A stretch of DNA of 64,000 nt, taken from contig JADKBK010000005.1 of assembly GCA_016715075.1 (NCBI GenBank), positions 62,001 to 126,000 on the forward strand. The letters run 5' to 3'. The DNA is from Bacteroidales bacterium (GTDB lineage: Bacteria; Bacteroidota; Bacteroidia; Bacteroidales; VadinHA17). Positions 25,027-33,951 of this stretch are shown in pieces. Positions within the stretch are counted from its first letter, which is position 1; the number at the start of each line of letters is the position of its first letter. The notes under the pieces are model-generated. The model had not been told where the DNA came from and did not search any database. It worked only from the letters and a program-made list of their open reading frames with translations. The position numbers were made by a program, and so were the translations under genes.

Positions 25027-26244
25027 ATGATTAGTAAAATTAAAATTGGAATTCTGCGTGAAACACGAAACCCGCCTGACAGAAGGGTCCCTCTTACTCC
25101 TCCGCAGATAATCGCGCTTGAGGAAACATATCCCGAATTGCAATTCTTCATCCAGCCAAGTGATTACAGATGCTACTCGAATGAGGAATATGAATACCTG
25201 AATATCCCCCTTAAAGAAGATCTCAGGGATTGTGATATTCTTATGGGAGTCAAGGAGGTGGATAAACGAACATTTATCCCCGGGAAGACATACCTTTTCT
25301 TTGCTCATGTAGCTAAGAAACAGCCACATAATATAGATATGTTCAGGGCAATGACACAGGAAAAACTCAGCCTGATAGATTATGAATACCTTACCACCGA
25401 CAGAGGGCAGCGGGTTGTTGCCTTCGGTCGTCATGCAGGCATTGTGGGAGCATATAACGGAATAAGGGCAAGAGGTATCAAAACCAACAGATTCAAGCTC
25501 AAACCAGCCTACCAGTGCCACGATCTTGATGAGATGTGGGCAGGATTAAGACTCATTGAACTTAAACCCGGACTGAAAATTCTTCTTACAGGAGAAGGTC
25601 GTGTCGCAAACGGTGCAATAGAGACTCTCAGTATTGCAAATGTAGTACAGGTCTCTCCGGAAGATTATCTCAACAGGGAATTTGAAGTTCCCGTTTTCTG
25701 CCAGATCGGACCTCAGCACTATACAAAACACAGATCAGGAAAAGAGTTCAGCTTCGATCATTTCAGAATGCACCCTGAGGAATACGAATCAGCTTTTATT
25801 CCTTATACCCGATTAACAGATATTCTGATCACCGGACATTACTGGGACCCCCGCTCTCCGGTATTCTTTACAAAGGAGGATATGCGAGATCCCGGATTCA
25901 GAATATCCGTTATAGCTGATATAAGCTGCGATGTCAATGGTCCGATACCTTCCACTATCAGAGCGACTACTATTGCAGACCCTTTCTATGGCTTCAACCC
26001 CTATCTTGAAACAGAAGAAACATCTTTTACGAGCCTTAAAAATATCACAACAATGTCAATAGATAATCTGCCGGGCGAACTGCCCCGCGATGCATCTCAC
26101 AGTTTTGGCATCATGCTGATGGAGAATGTCCTCCACGACCTTTTTACGGGAACGGAAAGCAATATGATTAAAAGGGCAACAATCCTGTCAGGGGGGAAAC
26201 TGACAAAGAATTTTGACTACCTGATGGATTATCTCAAAGACTGA
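25027..26244 (+). CDS. Alanine dehydrogenase / saccharopine dehydrogenase-like oxidoreductase
   Basis: A 405-aa cytosolic protein. The N-terminal AlaDH/PNT domain shows KIGILRETRNPPDRRVPLTP and RVVAFGRHAGIVGAYNGIR, where a pyruvate or keto-acid binding Arg/Lys pair sits. A nucleotide-binding segment KILLTGEGRVANGAIE is near 195. The arrangement fits the lysine-forming NAD-saccharopine dehydrogenase (Lys1-like) branch better than true alanine dehydrogenase, because the C-terminal part (ISVIADISCDVNGPIPSTIRATT) is Lys1-like. Either way it is an NAD(P)-linked amino-acid dehydrogenase. A TTG at 25015 is an alternative start; the ATG at 25027 gives the family N-terminus. Confidence 0.8.
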   Translation: MISKIKIGILRETRNPPDRRVPLTPPQIIALEETYPELQFFIQPSDYRCYSNEEYEYLNIPLKEDLRDCDILMGVKEVDKRTFIPGKTYLFFAHVAKKQPHNIDMFRAMTQEKLSLIDYEYLTTDRGQRVVAFGRHAGIVGAYNGIRARGIKTNRFKLKPAYQCHDLDEMWAGLRLIELKPGLKILLTGEGRVANGAIETLSIANVVQVSPEDYLNREFEVPVFCQIGPQHYTKHRSGKEFSFDHFRMHPEEYESAFIPYTRLTDILITGHYWDPRSPVFFTKEDMRDPGFRISVIADISCDVNGPIPSTIRATTIADPFYGFNPYLETEETSFTSLKNITTMSIDNLPGELPRDASHSFGIMLMENVLHDLFTGTESNMIKRATILSGGKLTKNFDYLMDYLKD

Positions 26245-26334
26245 ATTTCCTTTATCTGAATTCATCATTTTTAATTCTTTTCAAAAAAGAAGTAATATTC
26301 CTATCTTGCTTCCACTCTTAAAATAGACTGAGAT

Positions 26335-28683
26335 ATGAAGCAAATAACAGCAGCTGTATTATTGATAATGTTCTCCCTGTTTCTTTCTGGTTGTGAAGGA
26401 GACCAACAGAAGAATGAGGGAAATCTGAAACTCTGGTACAGGCAGCCGGCAATAGCCTGGGAAGAGGCCATGCCTGTGGGAAACGGTCGTATTGGAGCCA
26501 TGGTATTCGGAGATCCTCTGCATGAAAAGCTCCAGCTTAATGAAGAAAGCATCTGGGCCGGCAGTAAAATTAATAACAATAATCCCAGCGCTCTCAAAGC
26601 TCTGCCATTGCTGCAGAAGGCACTCTTCGAAAGCAGGTATAAGGATGCCTTGAAGCTTGCTGATGAGAATTTACTAGGAACACCCCCAAACATAAGGTCA
26701 TATCAGCCGCTTGGAGATCTCTCCATTGACTATGACTGGAGCAGCACACCCGAAAACTATTACAGGGAACTGGACCTTTCTACCGGTATCGCAATGACTC
26801 AGTTTACAATTGGCGGGAAGAAGATAACTGAGGAAGTTTTTGCATCATCTCCGGATAACATTATTGTTGTCAGGATTTTCTCTCCCGACGGATTGCCCCT
26901 CTCGGCTTCCTTTAAAATGACCAGGTCAAGGGATGCCATTATTAAAGCAGAGGGAAATAGCAAGCTTAGGTTAACAGGACAAATCATTGATCTGGATGAC
27001 CCGAAGTCGGGTCCGGGAGGTGCTCATATGAAGTTTGCAGGTGAACTGAGAGTTTCATCGGAAGGCGGAACAATTGCTGCCAGTGATGATGTTATCACAG
27101 TAAAACAGGCTGTTGAGATTTTTGCAAGGCTGACAGCCGCAACAGATTATAATATTAATCTGCTTGACTTTGACCGGTCAGTTGACCCCGAAGCAAACTG
27201 TAATACTATCCTGGATAAGACTGAAGGGAAAACCTCAGAACATCTGAGACAGAGCCATCTTGACGAGTATCAGAAGATGTTTGACCGTGTCAGCCTGTCA
27301 TTTGGAACCGATACCCTGACATCTAAGCCTACCGACGAGCGTTTGACCGCAGTAAAAAACGGTGGTACGGATAATGGCCTCGCAGCTCTTTATTTTCAAT
27401 ATGGCAGGTACCTGCTTATGTCCTCCTCCCGTAATCCTGCTGTGTTGCCAGCCAATCTTCAGGGAATATGGAACAGGGAGATGAATGCGCCATGGAACGC
27501 AGACTTCCATACTAATATAAACCTGCAGATGAATTATTGGCCGGCAGAGGTGTGTAACCTGCCGGAGACTTCAGAAAAACTTGTCTCATTTATGGAAAAG
27601 CTGGTTGTCCCGGGAACAGTGACTGCACGTGAGATGTATGGCGCAGAGGGCTGGACTATACACCATCTGACTGATCCGTTCGGACGCACAGGCGTTGCAG
27701 ACGGAGTATGGGGAATAACACCGATGAACGGTCCATGGATGACTTTCCCGGTCTATGAACACTACCTGTTCAGCGGAGATACCTCCTTCCTGAGAGATAA
27801 AGCCTATCCTCTGATGAAAGGTACAGCAGAATTTGTTCTTGGGTTTCTTGTTGAATCACCCGAAGGTTACCTTGTAACAAATCCTTCCCACTCGCCTGAA
27901 AACAATTTCAGGGATAGCAAGACTGGCGAAGTTTCAGCACTGACATATGCTGCAACAACCGATGTTGAAGTTGTGAATGCTCTTTTTGATAATTGCATTG
28001 AGGCAGCAGCCATTCTTAATACCGACAATGCATTTTCAGATAAGCTGAAGGAGGTGAAAAAGCGGCTTCCTCCTGTCCGTATTAATTCAAAAGGGGTTAT
28101 ACAGGAGTGGATAAACGATTATGATGAACCGGAACCCGGCCACCGTCACATGTCTCATCTGCTGGGCTTGTACCCGCTTTCTCAGTTCACTGCAGAGACT
28201 CCGGACCTTTACAGGGCAGCTGAAGCCACAATTGAAAGAAGACTATCATTCGGAGGCGGTCATACAGGCTGGAGCAGAGCCTGGATAGTAAGCCTGTTTG
28301 CACGTTTGCAGAATGGGACAAAAGCTTATGAGAACCTCCTTGCCCTGCTCAGGAAATCAACACTCCCTAATCTTTTTGATACTCATCCGCCTTTCCAGAT
28401 AGATGGAAATTTCGGGGGCACTGCAGGTATCGCTGAAATGCTCCTTCAGTCACATAACAAAGTAATACACCTGCTACCGGCAATTCCCAGGGAGTGGGAC
28501 AGGGGAGAGGTGATAGGCCTATGTGCAAGGGGAGGATTTGTGATTGATATGAAGTGGGAAAATAATAAACTCCTGGAAGCCAGGATAAGATCGGAAAAAG
28601 GCGGTAACTGCTCTCTTGATTACGACGGGAAATCACAGGATATTACCTTAAAAGCAGGTCAGGCAAAAACAATTAATTTTTAA
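26335..28683 (+). CDS. Alpha-L-fucosidase, GH95
   Basis: A 782-aa exported lipoprotein (lipobox LFLSGC, Cys at about 20), full length for GH95. The N-terminal beta domain begins LKLWYRQPAIAWEEAMPVGNGR with GAMVFG and LNEESIWAG, the family signature. In the (alpha/alpha)6 barrel, N394 and N396 (TNINLQMNYW) and acidic residues E522 (HSPENNF) and D690 (FQIDGNFGG) match the conserved catalytic asparagines and carboxylates by motif. The family inverts alpha-1,2-fucosyl (and sometimes galactosyl) linkages, including blood-group H and plant xyloglucan structures. It is followed 11 nt later by the alpha/alpha-barrel lipoprotein. Confidence 0.95.
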   Translation: MKQITAAVLLIMFSLFLSGCEGDQQKNEGNLKLWYRQPAIAWEEAMPVGNGRIGAMVFGDPLHEKLQLNEESIWAGSKINNNNPSALKALPLLQKALFESRYKDALKLADENLLGTPPNIRSYQPLGDLSIDYDWSSTPENYYRELDLSTGIAMTQFTIGGKKITEEVFASSPDNIIVVRIFSPDGLPLSASFKMTRSRDAIIKAEGNSKLRLTGQIIDLDDPKSGPGGAHMKFAGELRVSSEGGTIAASDDVITVKQAVEIFARLTAATDYNINLLDFDRSVDPEANCNTILDKTEGKTSEHLRQSHLDEYQKMFDRVSLSFGTDTLTSKPTDERLTAVKNGGTDNGLAALYFQYGRYLLMSSSRNPAVLPANLQGIWNREMNAPWNADFHTNINLQMNYWPAEVCNLPETSEKLVSFMEKLVVPGTVTAREMYGAEGWTIHHLTDPFGRTGVADGVWGITPMNGPWMTFPVYEHYLFSGDTSFLRDKAYPLMKGTAEFVLGFLVESPEGYLVTNPSHSPENNFRDSKTGEVSALTYAATTDVEVVNALFDNCIEAAAILNTDNAFSDKLKEVKKRLPPVRINSKGVIQEWINDYDEPEPGHRHMSHLLGLYPLSQFTAETPDLYRAAEATIERRLSFGGGHTGWSRAWIVSLFARLQNGTKAYENLLALLRKSTLPNLFDTHPPFQIDGNFGGTAGIAEMLLQSHNKVIHLLPAIPREWDRGEVIGLCARGGFVIDMKWENNKLLEARIRSEKGGNCSLDYDGKSQDITLKAGQAKTINF

Positions 28684-28694
28684 AATATCTCTTT

Positions 28695-30002
28695 ATGAAA
28701 ATAATTATTAAGATATGTATCTCATTTTTTATCCTTTTAACCCTGTCATGCACAGGTAATGTGAGTAAGAATAAAGAGCTGGCAGACAGGATACTCGCCG
28801 ATAAATCACTCGACACCGTGTATTATAAGGCTTCAGCGCTTTTAAAAAAAGGTTTTACTGCAGGGGATGGCTATCCTCAGGTTTGGATACGCGATTTTAA
28901 TACATTTATTGAAACATCTTGTGATGTTTTCGATAAAAGTATCATCCGGGAGAACCTTCTGACATTTCTCAGGCTCCAGCAGCCAAACTATGAGATTGTA
29001 GACGGTTATGTTCTTAAAGGACATGTCAGCTGGGAGGATCCGAATATTTATTCTTCGCCCGACGATACAACACATGTGGGTTTTAAAAATACTGTTGAGA
29101 CTGACCAGGAAACTTCTTTGATACAGGCAATTGGAAAATACATTAAAAAGACCGGCGATAATTCGGTTCTTGATGAAAAGATTGCAGGTTTAACCGTAAG
29201 GGAGAGGCTGGCAAAATCGATCGATTACCTGCTTCAAAACAGGTATTCTGAAAAATACGGATTACTGACCGGAGCTACAACCCAGGATTGGGGAGATGTA
29301 CAGGTTGAGGGAGGAGCGGTTGTTGATATTGATGAAAAGACACACTGGTCTGTTGATATTTACGATAATGCAATGTTAATTATAGCTCTGAAGGATATGG
29401 CCGGTTTCTCGACCAACGCTGCTGACAGACAGAGATGGGAGGTGCTGGCGGATAGTACAAAACAGAATATCCGCAAATACCTGTGGGATAATGTACATGG
29501 TAAATTCATCCCTCATATCTATTTAAAGGATTCCCCTTTTCCTGCTGATTTCGATGAAAATGCATTATGGTTTCACGGAGGCACAGCTGTCGCCATTGAA
29601 GCCGGATTGTTATCCGGTGAAGAGATAAAATCTTCATATGATCAGATGCAGGCTAATGTTAAGTTGTCAGGCGCTCCATCAATCGGACTAACTGTTTATC
29701 CGCCATATCCTGAAGGGATTATTAAAGATTCAAACTCATCAAAGCCATATATTTACCAGAATGGGGGAGACTGGACATGGTTCGGAGGAAGGATGGTACA
29801 ACAACTTATAGCCAATGGCTTTGTTGAAGAGGCTTATGTGGCTGTCCGGCCAATGATAGACAGGGTTATTGCAAATGATAAGTTTTATGAATGGTATGGA
29901 GTAGATGGAAGTCCAAGGGGATCAGGTGATTTCCGCGGGGAGGCTGGTGTTCTTTCCAGCGCCATAATAATGCTCAGGGATTGGGCTGAGAAAAATAAGT
30001 AA
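28695..30002 (+). CDS. Six-hairpin glycosidase-like lipoprotein
   Basis: A 435-aa lipoprotein (lipobox LTLSC, Cys at about 19) with the repeat of paired helices expected for an (alpha/alpha)6 barrel. GDGYPQVWIRDFNTFIE (about 57-73) recalls the GDIPAMWLRD-type opening of GH125 and related enzymes. Further conserved-looking segments are ETDQETSLIQAI, WSVDIYDNAMLIIAL, HGGTAVAIEAGL and GGDWTWFGGRM, with acidic residues facing a pocket. I cannot assign a GH family. The gene lies 11 nt after GH95 and 2 nt before a glycosyltransferase gene, so it is transcribed with them and probably acts on the same glycan in the periplasm. Confidence 0.75.
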   Translation: MKIIIKICISFFILLTLSCTGNVSKNKELADRILADKSLDTVYYKASALLKKGFTAGDGYPQVWIRDFNTFIETSCDVFDKSIIRENLLTFLRLQQPNYEIVDGYVLKGHVSWEDPNIYSSPDDTTHVGFKNTVETDQETSLIQAIGKYIKKTGDNSVLDEKIAGLTVRERLAKSIDYLLQNRYSEKYGLLTGATTQDWGDVQVEGGAVVDIDEKTHWSVDIYDNAMLIIALKDMAGFSTNAADRQRWEVLADSTKQNIRKYLWDNVHGKFIPHIYLKDSPFPADFDENALWFHGGTAVAIEAGLLSGEEIKSSYDQMQANVKLSGAPSIGLTVYPPYPEGIIKDSNSSKPYIYQNGGDWTWFGGRMVQQLIANGFVEEAYVAVRPMIDRVIANDKFYEWYGVDGSPRGSGDFRGEAGVLSSAIIMLRDWAEKNK

Positions 30003-30004
30003 TC

Positions 30005-31177
30005 ATGAGCTACATAAAACCGGAGATAATCTCACTCGGGCCTGCCTGGCCTTACAGGGGAGGGCTGGCATCATTCAATGACAGGCTGGCCAGACAATTT
30101 ACAGACGAGGGCAACAAAATCGAAATAATAACATTCAGACTGCAATATCCCAGGATTCTTTTTCCCGGGAAGACACAATACACAGAAAGCACTCCACCTG
30201 AAGGTATCCATATCACTCGTTTGATCAATTCGATAAATCCTCTTAACTGGATAGCTACAGGACTGAAGATAAAAAGGGCAAAACCTGATATTCTGCTAAT
30301 AAGATACTGGCTGCCCTTTATGGGACCATGCCTCGGTACAATATCAAGAATAGCAAAGTCGAATAACCATACATTGGTGATCTGCATTTTTGACAATGTG
30401 ATTCCTCATGAAAAAAGACCCGGGGACAAGCTGCTTACAAAGTATTTTACCGGAGGTATAGATGCTGCAATCGTAATGTCAGGCAGTGTGAAGGAGGAAC
30501 TTTTATCCTTTCGTCCTGATATCCCTGTAAGTTTAAGTCCTCACCCCTTGTTCGATAATTACGGTATACCGGTGAGCAGGGATCAGGCTTTGTCTGCCCT
30601 GAACCTCGGCAGTGAAAACAATTATCTGCTTTTCTTTGGTTTTATAAGAGCATATAAAGGTCTTGATCTGCTTATTAAGGCCTTTGCTGACAAGAGGTTG
30701 AGAAAGAAAAAGTTAAAACTTATAATAGCGGGTGAGTTCTATGAGGATGATACGCCCTACAGACAGTTGGTGAAGTTATATGATCTGGAAAATGATGTTA
30801 TTTTTCATGATCATTTCATTAAGGATAGTGAGGTCCCTCTTTATTTCGGAGTTGCTGATCTGGTTATCCAGCCATATAAAAGCGCCACCCAGAGCGGTGT
30901 CACGCAGATAGCTTTTCATTATGATAAACCAATGTTGGTTACGGAGGTTGGCGGGTTGAAGGAGATTGTCACTGATGGGGTTTGCGGGTACGTTGTTCCT
31001 CCAACGCCTGAAGATATTTCGGAATCTATCCTGGATTTTTTTGAAAACAGAAGGCAGGAGCAGTTCATCGAAGGAGTCAGAATCGAAAAGGAAAAATTTA
31101 CCTGGGACAAGATGACTGAATCGATTACCGGGGTCTATAACAAATGCATTGAGCTAAGGAAATCAGCTGGAGATTAA
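30005..31177 (+). CDS. Glycosyltransferase family 4 protein
   Basis: A 390-aa GT-B fold protein. The N-terminal domain has the acceptor-side motif AWPYRGGLASFND (residues 14-26). The C-terminal donor domain has YLLFFGFIRAYKGLDLLIKA, KLIIAGEFYED and VIQPYKSATQSGVTQIAF, with VTEVGGLKEIV as the usual second part. The first Glu of the classical E-x7-E donor motif is replaced in SATQSG, seen in some subfamilies. It transfers a sugar from a nucleotide donor in the cytosol. ATG is two bases after the upstream stop, so it is coupled to the glycosidase operon, an odd mix of degradation and synthesis genes. Confidence 0.85.
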   Translation: MSYIKPEIISLGPAWPYRGGLASFNDRLARQFTDEGNKIEIITFRLQYPRILFPGKTQYTESTPPEGIHITRLINSINPLNWIATGLKIKRAKPDILLIRYWLPFMGPCLGTISRIAKSNNHTLVICIFDNVIPHEKRPGDKLLTKYFTGGIDAAIVMSGSVKEELLSFRPDIPVSLSPHPLFDNYGIPVSRDQALSALNLGSENNYLLFFGFIRAYKGLDLLIKAFADKRLRKKKLKLIIAGEFYEDDTPYRQLVKLYDLENDVIFHDHFIKDSEVPLYFGVADLVIQPYKSATQSGVTQIAFHYDKPMLVTEVGGLKEIVTDGVCGYVVPPTPEDISESILDFFENRRQEQFIEGVRIEKEKFTWDKMTESITGVYNKCIELRKSAGD

Positions 31178-31204
31178 ATTAGATTTTACAGGAAAACTTT
31201 TTTT

Positions 31205-31245
31205 TAACACGGAGGAACACGGAGTTTTCACGGAGTTGCCCGGAG
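31205..31245. repeat. CACGGAG-type short repeats
   Basis: AACACGGAGG, AACACGGAG, TTCACGGAG and GCCCGGAG follow one another 27 nt after the GT4 gene. These words match the repeat flanking the GxxExxY remnant at 5.1 kb; no gene remnant was seen beside this copy. Confidence 0.65.
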
Positions 31246-31257
31246 TTATTCTGATTA

Positions 31258-31519
31258 TTCTCCTCTCTCCGCTCTCCTCTCTCCGCTCTCCGCTCTACGC
31301 TCTCCTCTCTACGCTCTACACTCTCCGCTCTCCTCTCTACGCTCTCCGCTCTCCGCTCTACGCCCAGCCTTCGCTAAAGCTTCGGCTGGCAAAGCCTTCG
31401 CCTTTCGCCCTTCGCCCTCCGCCCTGCGCCCTGAGCCCTGCGCCCTCCGCCCTGAGCCCTGAGCCCTGCGCCCTTAGCCCTTCGCCCTGAACCCTTCGCC
31501 TTCCGCCTTCCGCCTTTAA
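31258..31519. repeat. Heptanucleotide tandem arrays (CTCTCCG and CCCTGCG units)
   Basis: Two blocks of period 7 fill the convergent spacer. The left block is CTCTCCG with variants CTCTACG and CTCTCCT (about fourteen units); the right block is CCCTGCG, CCCTGAG, CCCTTCG and similar (about eighteen units). A 31-bp non-repeat insert, with AGCC and GGCT arms, separates them at 31366-31397. The last unit CCTTTAA supplies the stop codon of the minus-strand GT2 gene. Confidence 0.92.
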
Positions 31520-32469
31520 TTCACCTTCTCCTTTATCAGGTATTTATTCCTCTCTGATGAGTTCCTGTTAATAAGCTCTCCCAGGAAGCCTGTCAGAAAG
31601 AGAATCGAGCCGATGATCATTACAGTAAGCGCTATAAAGAAGTAGGGACTGTCTGTAACAAGGGGAGCTCTCATGTGGTGTTGGATAAAGAAAAGTTTTC
31701 TTATTCCAAGGTATCCGGCCATAACAACGCCGATCATGAACATCATGGTACCCAGTGATCCGAAGAGGTGCATCGGGCTTTTTCCGAACCGTGTTATAAA
31801 TCCTATTGTGAGAAGGTCGAGATAGCCTTTCATAAATCTGTCGAAGCCATATTTGGTGACACCATATTTTCTTGACCTGTGTTCAACGACCTTTTCTCCG
31901 ATATTATTGAAGCCGGCTTCTTTAGCCAGCATAGGAATGTATCTGTGCATCTCGCCAAATACCTCAATACCCTTCACAACTTCAATCCGGTATGCTTTCA
32001 GACCGCAGTTAAAGTCATGCAGTTTAATCCCGGAAGCCCATCTGGCAGTTGCGTTATAGAATTTACTTGTTGTGCGTTTGACAAAAGGATCATATCTTTT
32101 TCTTTTCCAACCTGATACTATGTCGAATCCCTCATCTCTTACCATCCTTACGAGTTCAGGAATTTCATCTGGACTGTCCTGCAAATCTGAATCCATAGTT
32201 ATTACTACCTCACCGGCAGCTTCCCTGAAGCCGGTGTAGAGAGCTGCTGCTTTTCCATAATTCCGCCTGAAACGGAATCCTTTCACGAATTGTTTCTCAG
32301 CTCCAAGTGAGACTATTTTAGCCCATGACGAATCGGAGCTACCATCATCAATATAAATAATCTCAAATGAAAGCTTTTCCTCCGCACAAACCCTTTCTAT
32401 CCATATAGTAAGTTCATGGACAGACTCTTCCTCATTATAGACAGGAATAACAACCGAAAGATCCATCAA
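31516..32469 (-). CDS. Glycosyltransferase family 2, DPM1/GtrB-like
   Basis: A 317-aa inner-membrane enzyme. The GT-A domain opens LSVVIPVYNEEESV, has IDDGSSDSSW and the metal-binding MDSDLQDSPDEIP (DxD), and KKRYDPFVKRTTSKFYN. Two C-terminal TM helices lie at about 235-258 and 270-295. Such proteins move a sugar to undecaprenyl or dolichyl phosphate for envelope glycan synthesis; the sugar is not assignable. It starts 14 nt after the DUF4199 gene, a pairing common in Bacteroidota. Its stop codon lies inside the last unit of the heptad array. Confidence 0.9.
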   Translation of the reverse strand: MMDLSVVIPVYNEEESVHELTIWIERVCAEEKLSFEIIYIDDGSSDSSWAKIVSLGAEKQFVKGFRFRRNYGKAAALYTGFREAAGEVVITMDSDLQDSPDEIPELVRMVRDEGFDIVSGWKRKRYDPFVKRTTSKFYNATARWASGIKLHDFNCGLKAYRIEVVKGIEVFGEMHRYIPMLAKEAGFNNIGEKVVEHRSRKYGVTKYGFDRFMKGYLDLLTIGFITRFGKSPMHLFGSLGTMMFMIGVVMAGYLGIRKLFFIQHHMRAPLVTDSPYFFIALTVMIIGSILFLTGFLGELINRNSSERNKYLIKEKVN

Positions 32470-32482
32470 AATATTTTTCAGA

Positions 32483-33019
32483 TTAGTTTTCTGTGGTTTC
32501 TATAAGCGGGTTACCTTCTTTCTTCACGAAAATACTCACCAGTAATGAAATTACTGTCCCGTAGAACATGTTGGTGACAAGACTTATAGGTGCCATAATT
32601 TCAGGGACGAGGAGTTTTTTCTGAAAAGCCAGGGCTGTTTCCATAGCACCTTCGGGTACCTTTCCGCTCTTTACCATCTCTTCCTCGACGAAAGCAAGCA
32701 TTTTATTAGTTAGTCCTGTATCTATCACAGTATAAAGGATATATATAAATATTGCTGAAATTATCGAGTAATAAAGATATATTATTACTCCGGCACCTAC
32801 AGACTGTCCGTAAGTGATATTACCATGCAAATAATTATCCCTGTATGATCTGAGGAAGAAATACAAAAGGATAATTGCAACTCCAATAAATATGTATCCT
32901 ACAGATTTATTGAAAGTAAGATCGAGAAAATAAACTATCAGCGTAAAAACTATTCCTGTAATTCCAAGAATAAGACCATTGGTCAGATTAGCTTTCCAGA
33001 CATTGACATTTTGTTCCAT
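32483..33019 (-). CDS. DUF4199 membrane protein
   Basis: A 178-aa protein with four TM helices at about residues 12-34, 38-60, 75-105 and 140-165, matching DUF4199 (PF13858). The frame is open far upstream, but ATG 33019 (MEQNVNVWKANLTNG) gives the family N-terminus; the upstream frame would run through the SRP RNA gene. Function unknown. It is followed 14 nt later by the GT2 gene, so a role in the same envelope-lipid step is possible but unproven. Confidence 0.85.
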   Translation of the reverse strand: MEQNVNVWKANLTNGLILGITGIVFTLIVYFLDLTFNKSVGYIFIGVAIILLYFFLRSYRDNYLHGNITYGQSVGAGVIIYLYYSIISAIFIYILYTVIDTGLTNKMLAFVEEEMVKSGKVPEGAMETALAFQKKLLVPEIMAPISLVTNMFYGTVISLLVSIFVKKEGNPLIETTEN

Positions 33020-33111
33020 AATGTTCTGTATTGATTTCTTTGAATTGTTAATTTGAAAACAAATATAGTTTAAAAAAGGAAAAGAGAACAGTGTTAAAAA
33101 GGGATAATTAT

Positions 33112-33142
33112 TTTGCAGTATTGCCGATATGTTGTACTTTTG
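33112..33142 (+). promoter_or_regulatory. Promoter of the SRP RNA gene
   Basis: TTTG at 33112-33115, then exactly 19 nt, then TACTTTTG at 33135-33142: a perfect Bacteroidota housekeeping promoter. The SRP RNA begins four bases further on. Confidence 0.85.
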
Positions 33143-33145
33143 TGC

Positions 33146-33249
33146 GGGGTAAGTCTTATACGACCAGCTCCTGCTGAACTCCCCCAGGATCGGAAGGTAG
33201 CAAGGGTACGCAGTTGTAGCGGTGCGATATAAGTAGCTTACCCTTTTTT
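33146..33249 (+). ncRNA. ffs: Signal recognition particle RNA (small, 4.5S type)
   Basis: A hairpin RNA of about 98 nt: GGGGTAAG at 33146-33153 pairs with CTTACCC at 33237-33243. The apical SRP motif is intact: CAGGATCGGAAGGTAGCA near 33185-33202, containing the GGAA tetraloop-like loop and the Ffh-binding internal loops. A run of six T residues at 33244-33249 acts as terminator. With Ffh it targets membrane proteins to the Sec translocon. It has no Alu domain. It is read divergently from the DUF4199 gene and lies just before tsaC. Confidence 0.93.
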
Positions 33250-33336
33250 CTATTACCCCCAACTCCCCTGAAGTTGGCTCTAATCAATCTGGTTTTAGCC
33301 CCCATGCAGGGGGTGGGGCATGAACTCCAAATATTC

Positions 33337-33951
33337 ATGCTGATACGGATCTTTAACGAAAACCCAAATGAAAAGCATATCAGGAAGATTGTCGATATGC
33401 TCGAGGAAGGAGCAATAATAATTTATCCTACCGACACTGTATACGCCATGGGATGCGATATCAAGGCTTCAAAATCAATAGAAAAGATAGCCAGGTTCAA
33501 AGAGCTCAATCCTAAAAATCCTGACTTGTCCTTAATATTTCACGACATGAGCCAATTGTCGGAATATACAATAATAAGGGATAACACTGTTTTTAAGCTG
33601 CTGAAAAGAAATCTTCCGGGTCCGTTTACATTCATTGTTCAGGCAAATAGCCAGATCCCGAAAATGTTTAAGAATAAAAAGAAAACTGTTGGTATCAGGA
33701 TACCTGACAGCAATATTATTCTCGAGCTGGTCAGGGAGCTTGGACGTCCGATAATTACAACTTCCATTCATGATCCCGATGAAATTATTGAATACACCAC
33801 CGATCCGGAACTTATTCACGAAAAATACAGCGATTTCGTCGACGTCGTTATAGACGGAGGTTTTGGGAATAATGAGGCTTCAACTGTTGTTGATTGTACG
33901 GGTGATGAATTTGAGATTATAAGGCAGGGCCTTGGAATTCTGGAGCTCTGA
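33337..33951 (+). CDS. Threonylcarbamoyl-AMP synthase family protein (Sua5/YciO/YrdC)
   Basis: A 204-aa cytosolic enzyme. Its YrdC fold is clear: GAIIIYPTDTVYAMGCDI, KNPDLSLIFHDMSQL, LLKRNLPGPFTFIVQAN and GIRIPDSNIILELVRELGRPIITTS. It makes threonylcarbamoyl-AMP from Thr, CO2 and ATP for the t6A base of tRNAs, or belongs to the closely related YciO group. ATG 33337 is the family start; the frame is open upstream through SRP-RNA-proximal DNA. Its stop TGA lies in the first unit of the heptad array at 33946. Confidence 0.88.
   Translation: MLIRIFNENPNEKHIRKIVDMLEEGAIIIYPTDTVYAMGCDIKASKSIEKIARFKELNPKNPDLSLIFHDMSQLSEYTIIRDNTVFKLLKRNLPGPFTFIVQANSQIPKMFKNKKKTVGIRIPDSNIILELVRELGRPIITTSIHDPDEIIEYTTDPELIHEKYSDFVDVVIDGGFGNNEASTVVDCTGDEFEIIRQGLGILEL

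Noticed and set aside
31236..31490. 84-codon ORF of LYALRSP-type repeats
   Set aside because: It is a translation of the heptad array in one frame (period 7 gives a 7-residue protein repeat); no start signal or conservation.
32582..33000. Possible second SRP-like or regulatory RNA near DUF4199
   Set aside because: No structure beyond coding sequence was recognised.
33020..33262. N-terminal extension of the DUF4199 protein
   Set aside because: It would run through the SRP RNA gene; ATG 33019 fits the family.
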